Below, in pieces: positions 1-10,995 of a stretch of DNA of 64,000 nucleotides. Within the stretch, counting starts at the first letter, position 1. Every line of letters begins with the position of its first letter. The translations under genes were made by a program, and so were the position numbers. The stretch covers positions 64,551,369 to 64,615,368 of the forward strand of contig OX442314.1 of assembly GCA_949358305.1 (NCBI GenBank), in the 5' to 3' direction. The DNA comes from Strigamia acuminata (lineage: Eukaryota > Arthropoda > Chilopoda > Geophilomorpha > Linotaeniidae). The notes beneath the pieces were generated by a model, which was not told where the DNA came from, did not search any database, and saw nothing but the letters and a program-made list of their open reading frames with translations.

Positions 1-2535
1 TGCGTAGGGTGGAGTGTTTAGACAGTTCTCTTTTGTTTTTCACATCCTCAACTTCCTCAGAAAAATGTAATTTCTGCGAAAACTGCAGGATCTTCAATTG
101 GTTGGCCTCTATCTCGAGTGGCGAGAGAGGCTCGCCGCGCAAAGGTTTGTTTTTCCATCTCAAAATGTACGAAAAAACTCTCAAAAGTCTGTTGTAATTC
201 CGGAAACGTTTGAAGAATTGACCAATAAAGCTTTCTTTAACTTGAATAGTCATCACAATGATTTTTCGTTCTTCTTCTGGAAGATTTTCTTGTATAATTT
301 CCTTTTTCTCTAGTTTTGAAACATCAACTCCGAACCACCAAAGTTTATTGTTCATCAATGTTTTTGAGTTGTGTGGTCGAGTCAATAAATCAGCTGGGTT
401 AAATTCTGTTGGTACATGAGACCATTGTTCGGGCTTGGTAGAAGAAATAATTTCTTGCACACGGTTTGAGACGTATGGTTTCCATACGTTCTTGTCCGAA
501 GTTATCCAGGATAGAGTTATGGTGGAGTCCGAGTAGTAGCGTACTTCAGTGACTGGGTAGCCAGGAAGAAAGTTTTCTAACAGGTACTTTGTCATTCTTA
601 CTCCTACTACTGCTGCAGTTAATTCAAGTCGAGGAAGTGTAATTTTCTTGGCTGGCGCAATACGGCATTTGCTCAACAGTAAAGTTCTTTTGCCCTCCAA
701 GTTGACGACAAAAATTGAACAGCCAAATGCTTTCATACTGGCATCGCAGAAAACTTCCAGTGTTATGTCTTGACCGGAATAAGTCTGTAGCCAACGTTGA
801 ACTTTTAATTCCTTCAACTTCTGTATGTCAAGATTAAATTCTTCGACTTCTTTTTTCTCGGAGTCAAGAATCACTTTGTCCCAATTTTTCGTTCGAGCCC
901 AGATGGCTTGAACAAGCAGTTTCATTAGAAGAACGACAGGTGAGATGAGACCCATCGGATCAAATATGGATGCCATAAATGAGACCACTCCTCGTTTCGT
1001 TGTGGGAATTTTTTCTAACTTCGGGATTTTAAACATCATTGTGTCGTCTTGCGTATCCCATAAGATTCCCAACATCTTGATGATTTTAAGATCTTCAAAA
1101 TTCTCACCTCTCATGTGAAAATTTCTAGATTGAAGATTTTCAAAGACAGTCTTGTTAGCAGTTGCCCATTTAACAAGGAGAAGTTTCCCTTCGTCTAGAA
1201 TCATCTTCAAATTCTCTGCGTGTGTCGTTGTATCGGCGGTGAAATTTCCTCCAGAAGTCAAATCATCCATAAAGATTTCGCCATCTAAAGCATCTACTTC
1301 TTTTGCATGAGTTTTTTCTTCGGGAACCTCTTCGGCGTGTTCCTCCACAACGTATTGCATAATTGCCTCATCGTACCTCTTCTTGAGATCTTCATTCGTG
1401 TCTATTCGTTTGAGAGTATTTGCCAATTGGTTCATCGATTTTTCCCAATTAGAGTCCAAATCCTCGTCTAAACCGTTGAATGACAACAAGACTTCATATC
1501 TTCCGTCATCCATTCGCTGGGTTGTCTTTTCAAATCTGTCTCTGGTGAAGTCAGATTCTTTTTCTCCAGAATCTATTCCTATCGCTTCCAGATTCCACAG
1601 CTTGTCCAGCTTCTGATTAATATCGATCTGGCAGGTATTGCAACACGATGTAAGATCGGCTTCCTCTTCAAACAGGCTGGTACTTCCAGCTGCGCCAGAA
1701 AGCACCCATCCGAACAACGTGTTGATAAGTCCAAGATCTTCATTAATCTTCTTGCGACCTTCTTTCAGAATTTTCCACCAAACGTCAACTCCTAACAGGA
1801 GGTCAACATTGGCAGTTGTTGCTGGCAAATCTTCTGCTAATTCCATGTTCAGTTTCTTCACCTTTTCAATGACTGAATGATTCAAGATTCCTTGAACTCT
1901 CGGGAGGTTTTCAACGGATAACATGGTCAACTTGATATCTTGTTCATCATGTTTGGACTTGAGATTTATGTTGAACACGTCGTAATCCGTTTCTGCTGGC
2001 GTAGAATCATTAAATCTTTGAGTAGTCGCCGATATACTTCCACATTTCTTCAATTTGAGACGGTTGACCAATGCAGTGGTAATAAATGACCGATGACTGC
2101 CCGGATCAATCATTCCGCGAATATGATGAAATCCACCAGACTTCGTTTTTAAATCTGCAGTGAAAATCATTAGTTGAAGGGTTGTGGAGATGGCACACGA
2201 GACGTGGGTCGTCACTTGTGGCTCCTTCGGCTTCTCAACATTGCTTGGAGAATTCTTCACTTCTTGTTTTTTGCAAATGGTGGAGTGATGTCTCCCACCG
2301 CAATGCTTGCAGGAAAATTTGACTTTGCAATCACCAACTCTATGTCCAGTTCTGAAACAGTTAAAACAAAGTCTGTTTTTCTTAACTATTTCGATTTTTG
2401 CATTGATTTCGTACTCCTTTCCGCACGATCCATTCAGATGATTTTCGTCACAAAAAATGCACTTCATAGTCTTTAAAGGCGCACTTTTGTTGTCCGATTT
2501 AGGTTCACTCTTTGTCTTTGCACTAGTAGACTGCA
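1..2535 (-). pseudogene. BEL-1 pol remnant: zinc knuckles, protease, deleted RT, RNase H, integrase start
   Basis: After the gag frameshift near 2530 the frame is open to the left edge. It encodes CCHC zinc knuckles, an aspartic protease with active site IDPGSHRSF (around 2085-2115), DUF1758-like sequence, part of RT, Peptidase_A17/RNase H (ATG-equivalent Met at 976; motif FCDAS) and the linker into integrase. Compared with BEL-2, about 420-440 nt of RT are absent at about 1313. The loss preserves frame and removes the stretch from the NIPHHPVIKED region through the palm motifs up to just before the FMDD-equivalent region. A BEL RT without this core should not polymerise. The remainder (integrase catalytic core, 3' LTR) is outside the window. 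Confidence 0.85.
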
Positions 2536-3560
2536 CACGTGGTCATTGAACCTTTCACTTTCGTTTTCTCTACCTCAGATTTTTCATTCTTGTCTTTCTT
2601 CGATTTTTCAGAAATGTTTTCAATTCGTTCGGCCATTGCAACTTCATTCACAAAGAAATTGAGCAATGTAACGATATTCTTGTTTTGCATTCCGTGAACC
2701 TGGTAGAATCTCAATGCCATGGAATTTGGAAACTTGCTAATTATGTCGGGCAATAAGAAAGCTCCTGAAGTTTGAATTGGAATCTTTAATTGCTCGAGCA
2801 GTCTTATTGTCGCAGAAATTTTCGTCAAGTTTGTTTTTATCGCTTTGGTTGGATATACACTGGAAATTGTTTTTAAGTCTCTAATGGATTTGATTAGTGC
2901 AGTTTGTTGGGCATCCTCATCACCATAGTTTCTATCGAGTTCTTCTCTGGCCAAGTCATATGATTCCTCGATCAAAGGGAATGTGGAGATGAGAGTCGCT
3001 GCCTCACCAATGCACATGGTCTGCAAGTATTGTAGTTTCTCAACATTACTTAGGTCTGGATCCTTGTGTACGGAGGTCTCGAAGTTGCTCTTGAACGTTC
3101 GGTACTTCAAAATATCCCCGTCGAATTTTACGGATTCCAGTTTGGGCAGTTTTGAATTTTTTCTAAACGAAGCTGTCGCGTTCAAAGTTGTATTCTGAGA
3201 TGTGTTTGCATTGGAGCTTGTAGATGTATTTAATCTCCCTCCCAACGTTGGAATTGATCGCTTGGAAACTTCATATCTCGTGCGAAGAAGATCAACTCTA
3301 GCTTGCATAAGCTCAAGTTTGTCAATGCATTCAAGATAATATTGGTGGTCGGAATAATTCTGTAATTCATTCAAAGCACCTACTATCCGTGTCTCTTTTG
3401 GGTTGGCAGTTTGCACTAGCGCTTCCAGTTCTCCTGGATCTGCTGTCTTCTCCGATATAGACAACAAATGATTCATTGCAGTGACCTGCGCTTCCCATCT
3501 TTGCTCAAATATGTCGATTTGATCTGCAGTAAGTAGATCTCTCATTGTAGGTTCCGCCAT
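2523..3560 (-). pseudogene. BEL-1 gag, truncated by a frameshift
   Basis: ATG at 3560 starts MAEPTMRDLL, the same start as BEL-2 (16235) and similar to BEL-4 (42509). The protein has the DUF1759-type BEL Gag region (LPKLESVKFDGDILKYRTFK; ETSVHKDPDLS) and a Lys/Glu-rich tail. It ends prematurely at KGSMTTCA followed by VY and stop. BEL-2 has about 20 extra nucleotides here, so BEL-1 carries a short deletion around 2532 that shifts frame before the zinc knuckles. The function in an intact copy is structural: the particle and RNA-binding polyprotein. About 430 nt of leader separate gag from the preceding leader ORF. Confidence 0.88.
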
Positions 3561-3609
3561 TTTCTCTGTCCTCTCTCTCAAAAAATTCGACTTTGAAATT
3601 TGGAAAGAA

Positions 3610-3995
3610 CAAATAAACACTGGCTTGACAATTCAACTTTGTTTTAACTTTTAAGAGAATAAACCTTGTAATTTTATCCCCCAAAAAGCACTCAATTTTT
3701 ACAGTTTTTGTTTTAACTTTAGAGAGAATAAACTTTGTAATTTTTCCCCCAAAAAGCACTCAATTTTCCCGGTCCTTGTTGACACGCAAAAATTTTAGAA
3801 TATCAAATGTTTGGCCAATCGAGGATGACCAAAAATTTGAGCGGTTTTGTGTACGTAAGTAAAACGTGACACAATACCCTGCACACTTTGAAAATAATTG
3901 ACGGTTTGTTTTGCAACAAAGCACGCCAAAAAACTCTTTTGAAAATAATTGACGGTTTGTTTTGCAACAAAGCACGCCAAAAAACTCCTAACTTA
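3610..3995 (-). repeat. BEL-1 leader tandem repeats (two families)
   Basis: Between gag and the leader ORF lie two short tandem duplications. One has two copies containing AGAGAATAAAC and CCCCCAAAAAGCACTCAATTT (3650-3770). The other is a 51-bp unit repeated twice (about 3891-3990), carrying AATTGACGGTTTGTTTTGC and ACAAAGCACGCC. BEL-2 has both families at 16310-16665. BEL-4 has at most one degenerate copy of the first. Confidence 0.8.
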
Positions 3996-4745
3996 AAATT
4001 TTGACTTAACTGACAGCTCATGCAACGTGAAACTAATCAGTTCTACTCTAAACAAATCAAATCTCCCCCGCTTATGGCGGTTATACTGGAGAACTAAGCA
4101 CAAAATGAAAACACACTTCAAAACTTGTAAAATAGATAATTTTTCGAAATAAACCCAAAAACCAACAAATGTAACAACCAAAATCCCAACAAGATACTTG
4201 ATACTGTTCCCCTTAACAACCAAAATCTCCAAAATTTCAATTTCAAAAGGCAAAACACTAGAAAATGCAATAAAACAAGGGGTCAAACCGCTTTCCAACA
4301 CAGCGCGTTGTGTTATCCTGTATTGTGACCTTGAAGTTCCAGCTGCATGCAAATGTTCACTCTCGACGCCAAAGTAGTCCCCGTTGTGACTGTTGTCACG
4401 TTGAACGTTGACTCTAGCAGACGACGCCAGACGAACGAATTGTTCCTCCGCCTCACCAAACACGCGTTGTAACGAATCGATGACGTAACGGAAAAACTCA
4501 CGAATTGCAGTCGGAATCCTGGTCACGGCTACCAAAACTTCGTATTCTGTGTTGCAGGTCAACAAACCAGAAAGAAAAGAACGGCGATGTGAATCCAAAA
4601 CACTTGAGATCGCCCAAAGTCGTATGTCGTGGTTAGTACGAAAACCGCACTGGAAAGCAATTAGTCCGAGAAGAAATGCATTGTTGATAAGCAGGAACAC
4701 TGCTGAGAACACCTGCACCAAGTATCCAATAGGTGGCAGAGACAT
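3993..4745 (-). CDS. BEL-1 leader ORF (ORF0), 250 aa, starts inside the 5' LTR
   Basis: An ATG at 4745, inside the 5' LTR (4550-5749), opens a 250-codon frame that crosses the LTR end and the candidate primer-binding region and stops in the leader, upstream of gag. No known family is recognised. The frame is also open in BEL-2 (16436-17434, same ATG context and MxPPIGYLVQVF-like start) and BEL-4 (41470-42291). Replacements between copies are mostly conservative: EFFRYVIDSLQRVFG here, EFFQCIINTFEKVFG in BEL-2 and EFFRFVLDTFLRVFV in BEL-4. Hydrophobic stretches (FAVFLLINNAFLLGLIAF-like at the N-terminus; LVGILVVTFVGFWVYF and VLKCVFILCLVL near the C-terminus) suggest membrane association. A real product is an inference; it could also be chance openness of a conserved leader. 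Confidence 0.5.
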   Translation of the reverse strand: MSLPPIGYLVQVFSAVFLLINNAFLLGLIAFQCGFRTNHDIRLWAISSVLDSHRRSFLSGLLTCNTEYEVLVAVTRIPTAIREFFRYVIDSLQRVFGEAEEQFVRLASSARVNVQRDNSHNGDYFGVESEHLHAAGTSRSQYRITQRAVLESGLTPCFIAFSSVLPFEIEILEILVVKGNSIKYLVGILVVTFVGFWVYFEKLSILQVLKCVFILCLVLQYNRHKRGRFDLFRVELISFTLHELSVKSKF

Positions 4746-5749
4746 AAGTTGGCCTGAGAACTAATGTACTACTCAATACACATTGTATGTGTTTGAAATA
4801 AGCCTAACACGGGAGCTAAAAACACACAACTCTTTTATTCAGAGGTTGGTTGATAACTGATTAAAAATCACTGGGTTACATAGGATATGGCACGGGCAAC
4901 AATGAAACAGCATGTGCTCAACAATTGAAATCTAAAAATACACATTACATCATCAATAGGTTGCTAGGCAATAAAAGAGAAATAAAACACAGCAAGATTG
5001 CCAATTCGCGGACCCTACATCAAAATTAGAATAAAATTCATGAAAATGGTCTCTGAGATACAAAGAACACAAAATCCAATTGTAACTAAGGTGAATAACG
5101 CTTTAAATTAGATGAATTAGAACAAGAGTGCACAAATTAGGCCTAACTCATTGTTACAGACGAACTATGCAAAAATATGACATTTAGAGTCATCAATTCA
5201 ATAAAACAACGTCAGAAATGAACTCAGCAGGCAAAATTACACTAGAAACATGAGATTTAACATTTTCAAACATGGATTTTAACCAAAAACAACACACATT
5301 GAAAATCTTCGCAAAAGTTAACTGGAAACTAAAAATAGCATCATACTCATTGCACAACTGAACTGGAAAATGAAAATTACCAGAAATATACCCAAAAATT
5401 ACAGAATAAACAGACAAATGAATAGAAATAAGAATTCAACACAGAATAAGTACTAAACATGAATAAATTGAATAATTTCAAGTAATCAGTATAAAAAATC
5501 ATGAGATTTGAAATAAAACACTGTAAACACTTTATGTAAATAATAAAATGAACAAATCAACACAATCAAAATGACACTTGAATAAAATTAGACTTTAAAT
5601 TGTTTATTATGGCAAAATCTGAAAAGTATGGTTAGAACTTTAATTGCAGAAAATCAATAAGCAAGTTTTATCAATATGAAGACAAAAATAAAACACTGAA
5701 TAATAATTGCAATAAAACAGTCACAATAAATTCCATTCTGTTCGCAACA
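4550..5749 (-). repeat. BEL-1 5' LTR (1200 bp)
   Basis: Begins TGTTGCAGG at 4550 and ends TTCGCAACA at 5749, the same termini as the BEL-2 LTRs. A candidate primer-binding sequence (TGGTAGCCGTGACCAGG on the minus strand) lies 15 nt inside, as in BEL-2 and BEL-4. The first 250 bp resemble the BEL-2 LTR; the rest is more diverged and AT-rich. I do not find the X-box or the doubled ATGGCG motif of the other BEL LTRs here. Confidence 0.88.
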
Positions 5750-5912
5750 ATTGCTAATAAGTACATTGGTTGCGGCACTTAGCACAGGAATAAGGGTTTA
5801 AAAGTCAATATCAACCAATGTAACACAAATACAGAATTGCAATGACACACACGTTGCATTTAACCGGAAACATGCAACCGAGAAGATCAAACAGTTGGGC
5901 ATTTTTCTAACA
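5750..5912 (-). repeat. Copia 3' LTR remnant, 163 bp
   Basis: Near-identical to 20551-20713 of the 5' LTR (one difference noticed, AAGGGTTTAAA versus AAGGATTTAAA). It ends TTTCTAACA at 5912. The missing outer 301 bp lies beyond the BEL-1 insertion. Confidence 0.92.
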
Positions 5913-5925
5913 AATCCCCCTTTGC
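5913..5925 (-). other. Copia polypurine tract
   Basis: On the minus strand GCAAAGGGGGATT lies directly against the 3' LTR start (TGTTAGAAA), five bases past the pol stop codon at 5930. This is the expected plus-strand priming site. Confidence 0.8.
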
Positions 5926-5929
5926 GCAA

Positions 5930-8900
5930 CTATTTGACTACAACAAAAATATGCTCACAGAGCTGACACAATCTGGGACGCGGCAACCACTTTGTCATCA
6001 AATCCGCGATGTTCAATTCGCCAGGCACATGTTTAATATTAAACACGCCTTTTTCATACCAATCACGGAGAAAGTGCAATTTAACATCTATATGTTTATT
6101 TGCACGGTTTTCAATTTTATTTTTCGCATAGTTGATTGCCGGCATGCTATCGGCGTAAACACAAGGAACGCTTCTTCCAAAACAGAAGATGATATCGGCA
6201 TCGTATAAACGTTCTAGCCATATCACCTCCCTCACACCATCGACAACTGCGAGAAACTCGCTTTCCATGATACTCAGTGAAGTCATGGATTGTTTTCGAC
6301 AATTCCATGAAATCGGAACCCCTCCTAAATAAACTATGTGACCACCAAAGCTTCTCCTACTGTCTTGGTCCAAAGCAAAGGATGCGTCGGTGTAAACCGT
6401 TAAATTGTTGTTCTTACAATTTGCTAGGTTGATAACATAGTTGGGGGTATTCGCCAGATATCTCAACACTTGTATTAGCATTTTAACATGCCTGTTAGAG
6501 TGGGTCTCATTGTATTGAGATAACACAATGACGCTGAAAAGGATATCTGGGCGCGTTCTGTTCGCGATAAATAGTAAACTCCCTATTAGGGACCTATATG
6601 GGAACGTTGAGTTTATTTGTTCACCTGGTTGTACCTTCTGTATCATGGTGCCAACCGTGACTGGGATTTTAATCTTATGACACGGATCAATGTCATATTT
6701 CTCGACTAATTTCGCAATATAACTCTTTTGATGTACTAAAATGTCCCCATTTTTCCTCTCAAAATGAATCCCTAATAGAAGAGTCACAGGTCCAAGGTTG
6801 ACAATTTCAAAGCTCTCTTGAATCCACTCGATAATACATTGTTCAACGAAAGCATCACGACTGAACAAAACAATGTCGTCCACGTAAAACAAAAGGACGG
6901 CATCTGAGCCGTAATTATACACGCAATTCAATCCTAAGACTGGAGTAAATCCTATTTCTAATAATCGTTCGTGGAGCTTGAAATACCACATCCTTCCGGA
7001 CTGGTGAAGTCCGTACAAGGATTTGACCAGTCGCCAACATTTGTGTTGGTTCTCTTTGGTCCGGAAGCCCTTCGGGATATTGATGTATTGTGGCACATCA
7101 AAGTCTCTGTACAAGTACGCAGACTTGATGTCGAGATGTGTATCTCGCCAGCCTTGCAGAACCACAAGAGAACAAAAGAATATCAGTACGAGAACAAAGT
7201 TGACCACTGGTGAAAATATCTCAGTGAAGTCAAGTCCTTCTTTCTGCCCAAAACCTTGCGCAACCAAACGTGCTCTCCAACGCTTAATTGCCCCAGTGTG
7301 GTCACGTTTGATTTTATAAATCCATTTTGTTCCCAGTAAATTCGTCCCTTCGGTTTTATCAACTTCCTCGTAAACTTTTCTGTCATTAAAGATATTAATT
7401 TCGTCATCCATGGCATCCTGCCAGTCGGATTTATTGGGGTTGGACATTGCCTCTTCAAAAGTATCCGGTTCAACGGATGCATGACCGGCGAACCCAACGG
7501 TCTCATCTGTTGCTTTGAAATCGAAACAACCCCCATCGTACTGATAGTCTTCTTCTTTGCACCATCGTACAACATCAATCCGACTGCGGATTCTATCGCC
7601 TAGTGGTGTTATGTAGATCACATCTACCTGCCCAGCAGTTTCACCACTTTGTCTAACGGTTTCCCTCCGTTGCCATTGTGTCATGTCCAAAATTTTTAAA
7701 TTCTGGGGAGCGGTCATACGTTTTCTCACTATATCCCCCTTTAACTTAGCACCGCGTGGTGGATTCCTCCTAACTGGTGGAGGTGTGAGAGTCGGATTTG
7801 GAAGCCGAACTTCCACTTGTTGCTCCTCCTCTTCTTCAATCCCACCAACAGCTTGAGCGATTTCTTTCACAATTTGAGGCTCGACCGCCTGTTGGACTAA
7901 TTGGGGATTCGGAATCGCATGTTTCGGGGCCTGAAACAATTGCTGTATGATAGGGAGAACCTGTTGCTGAACAGGAGCCACTTTCTGTGGTATTGGGGCC
8001 GGGATTCCCCCTTGTGCCACTGGAATTTCTTCCTCATCTGAATCTTCATAATTCAAATTTCCCATATAATTAGGTTCGGACGGAATTTCACTCAGTTGCA
8101 CCGACTCGTGCCAAAAGACATTCTCATTAATCTTCACATGTTTTGAAGCAATCACTTGGTTGGATTTGGGGTCCCAAACTCGATACCCCCGCGTCTTAAT
8201 CGCGTAACCGACTAGGGCCCCAGGCCATGCCCTTTCTTCCAACTTGCTTCTCCTTGTTTGCGAAGGAATGTGCACGAAAACTTTAGAACCGATACATCTT
8301 AAATGTCTCAACGACATTTTCTTGTTATAAAACAAGTTATAAGGAGTTTTCCCACTTAAGCTTGCATGTGGGAATCTATTTTTAAGATAGACAACTGTCA
8401 CGGCCAATTCTGCCCACAAACCCTTTGGAAAATTGTTTTCGAAGAGCATGGCTCTAATTCCCCCAACAATTGTTCTGTTTGCTCTTTCGGCCACGGAATT
8501 CATTTCTGGGGAGTAGGGGTTTGTTTGGATGCACTTAAGCCCAATAGAAGCTGCATAGTCATCCCACTTTTTCGACACAAACTCCCCGCCGTTGTCTGTC
8601 TTGATGCATTTGATCTTTTTCCCAGTGCTGCGCTCAACTTCAGTTTGCCATCGTTTGAAACGCTCAAATGCATCCCCCTTGTTTTTAATAATTTCCACCC
8701 ACATAAAACGTGAGTAATCGTCCACGATTATCAAGTAATAGCTGGCCCCACCAAGAGATTTAAAAGGTTGAGGACCCCACAGATCCATGTGGATTACTTC
8801 CAAAATTCCCTTTGTAGAAATTTCTGGGATTGGGGAAAAGGTTGCCCTAGTGCTCTTTGCCTTCGAACACGCGTCGCAAGGCGAAAGTTCTTTGTCGGAG

Positions 8901-9371
8901 AGTTTAACTCCGAAAATGTCAGGCGAAACTTCCATTTTTGCAATCCCACTTGCATTAAAATGGCCCATTCTGGAGTGCCAAATGTCCATTGGCTGTGGTT
9001 TCACTTTCATCTCGTCGATTTTTTCCCCATTCGAAACATTTTGCCCGTTAGTATCATTTAAATTGCTTTTCTGAAGATTTGACGCATTTACCAGCGCATT
9101 TACGCTCAATTGCTGCTTCGCTGCAGTCTGCACTGCGCCACTCAATGTGTTTAGTAATGCTGCCTTAAAATCTACTGTTTTTAGTAAAGGATTAATGACA
9201 CTTTCACTTTTTACAACATTTTTGACCGAATTTCCACCCACCGCTGCACTCTGTTGCGCAGAAGGTGCAGTTGTGTTCACAATATTGGCCTCTATTTTGC
9301 AGTTAACTTTGTACATACGGTCACTTGTTCTATCTGCAACAAGGAAAGGCTCACTAATTCGGTCTTTAAAC
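5930..9371 (-). CDS. pol: Copia pol: integrase, reverse transcriptase, RNase H
   Basis: The open frame is downstream of the BEL-2 insertion, about 1146 codons. Order from the N-terminus: pre-integrase GAG_pre-like zinc-binding segment (WHSRMGH and CDACSKAK, about residues 132-172); integrase catalytic core with D in IHMDLWGPQ, D in IKTDNGGEF and E in VAERANRT; a proline/glutamine-rich linker; copia-type RT (LGTKWIYKIKRD, LDIKSAYLY, catalytic YVDD); and RNase H (VYTDASFA, IMESEF, ending with the copia hallmark NIADLMTKWLP). The frame is intact to its stop next to the PPT. In the undisturbed element this frame continued from the protease fragment at 18496-18798, across what is now the BEL-2 insertion. 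It cannot be expressed as one protein now. Confidence 0.93.
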
Positions 9372-9729
9372 ATGGTTGTTGCAGGTCAACAAGACAGATA
9401 GAAAGGAATGGCGATGCGTATCCAAATTCAAGATACTTGAGCTCGCCCAAGGTCGTATGGCGTGGCTAGTACGAAAATCGCACTGGAGAGCAATAAATCC
9501 GCAACAAATGGCATTGTTGTACCGCTGGAACAATGTGGAGAACACCTGCACCAAGTATCCAATAGGTGGCGGAAACATAAGTTGGCCTGAGAATTTTTAA
9601 ACTACTCACTACACATTGAATGTGTTTGAAAATAAGCCTAAAACAAGAGCTAATAAAACACAACACATTTATTCAAAGGTTGGTTAATAACTGAAGAAAT
9701 TACAGCAATTAGATTGGTTCTTAGAGAAC

Positions 9730-9817
9730 CGCACATGCGCAGTACCGAATATGGCACGCGCCAGGCCGATAGCGGCGAAATACAGATACACGAAAGATTC
9801 CGTTACCATGGTAACGG
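9730..9817. promoter_or_regulatory. NRF1-like site plus X-box (RFX-type) palindrome in BEL LTR
   Basis: CGCACATGCGCA at 9730-9741 resembles the NRF1/erect-wing half-palindrome. CCGTTACCATGGTAACGG at 9800-9817 is a perfect 18-bp palindrome containing GTTACCATGGTAAC, an RFX X-box-type site. Equivalent pairs occur in BEL-3 (33552-33565, 33626-33637), BEL-4 (41166-41179, 41240-41251; 48917-48930) and the solo LTR (49486-49497, 49558-49571). Function is inferred from motif resemblance only. Confidence 0.5.
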
Positions 9818-10173
9818 AGGAAACAAGATCACGGCAAAGTTGGCATTTGCTTAAAAATGCACTAAAAATACATTGAAATACATTGAAATGACCACAAGAA
9901 TGCGGTGAACAAAAAAGCTAATCACAACAATGTCAAAAAACACGTTAAACAATGAGATATTAGCAATAAACCGATCTCGGAAAGAAAGGATTGACGATAG
10001 CCAATCACAGGCCAGGAAAATTACATAACGATCACATTTGAATTTCGATCGGTACAAAAGCACAAAATTATCAAAGAATACATACTGAATAATAACGCAA
10101 TGTAATAGTAAATGCAAATTATGTGATATAAAATACAAAAATAACGGTTACATTGTGTAATCGTCGCTTGGGA

Positions 10174-10238
10174 CAAACATGGCGACCGGCGAACATAACA
10201 AAGGTGTTGGATCAAACATGGCGTCCGGCGAACATAAC
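10174..10238. promoter_or_regulatory. Doubled YY1/Pho-like ATGGCG motif in BEL LTR
   Basis: CAAACATGGCG, a variable base, then CCGGCGAACATAAC occurs twice (10174-10199 and 10213-10238), 39 bp apart. The ACATGGCG core resembles the YY1/Pho consensus. The doublet is kept in the other BEL-2 LTR (about 17730-17794), both BEL-4 LTRs (about 40746-40807, 48497-48558) and the solo LTR (about 49934-49993). Confidence 0.45.
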
Positions 10239-10995
10239 ATCGGCGGCAAAACTACACGTAAAATGAATGTAAAAACACTAAATGTAAATAATCAATAAAG
10301 TATCGATTAAATTATAAGAATAATTATCAATTCTCTTCACAAAACATCGGAATAAAACACAGATTGAATAAATACGAATTTATCGGCCAAACGAACATTC
10401 CCGGCTGCGCTTTTATGGCAGACGGAAACGAACGTTCAAACCAATCAAACGGAACTTCCAAAGCAGTTTTGATGCATCTAGAAAGAAAGAGCATGCTTGA
10501 ATTAGTCTAAACGAATGCTTAATAAAATTCCAAGTGATTTGAAAAGTACTAAACAAAAGGTTAGAAGGCGGAACCGTAACTTTACGGGAAACAGAAAAAT
10601 GACGTCACTAGCATCGCAATTGTATGCCAGGTAACGAAATTTGCACCAAAACAGTTCGAAATCAATACAAACTCTCAAAAAACAAGTGAATAAGTCAATA
10701 AATGCACGGAATAAGATATTTGAAATCAATACAAAGCATAAACACTACTAAATATTGAAAAGTATGAATAAAAATCAAGTCAAAACACTTTAATAAGCAA
10801 TAAAAATCAGAAAAGTGAAAAAATACCAATTAGGCAAAGGAAATTAAAACACTTAAAGATTTTAATAAACTCAAAGTAAATGGTATAAATATTGACAATA
10901 AAATAGCACAACAATTTCTACGCTGTCTTGCAACAGCGAATTGCCGGCGAGAGGACAGAGATGGAGAACCACGCAAAAAATTCACAAAAGAAAAA

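Larger units (their letters stand above)
1..5749 (-). mobile_element. BEL-1: BEL/Pao LTR retrotransposon, left part outside window
   Basis: Minus-strand BEL/Pao element. In transcription order it has a 5' LTR (4550-5749), leader, gag (from ATG at 3560), then protease, RT, RNase H and the start of integrase, leaving the window at position 1. Its order and protein content match BEL-2 and BEL-4 in this window. The right end (GCAACA at 5749) abuts copia LTR sequence that continues uninterrupted in the other copia LTR at 20551, so BEL-1 inserted into the copia 3' LTR. The expected 4-bp duplication would begin ATTG at 5750; its partner lies off the left edge. The copy is defective: about 20 nt are missing in gag and about 420-440 nt of RT are missing. 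Confidence 0.9.
9377..10935 (-). repeat. BEL-2 3' LTR, full length 1559 bp
   Basis: TGTTGCAGG to TTGCAACA. It is the same length as the BEL-4 LTRs. It contains an NRF1-like site and X-box palindrome (9730-9817) and the doubled YY1-like motif (10174-10238). Its partner at 17233 is identical over long stretches but lacks about 300 bp corresponding to about 9698-9998. Confidence 0.94.
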
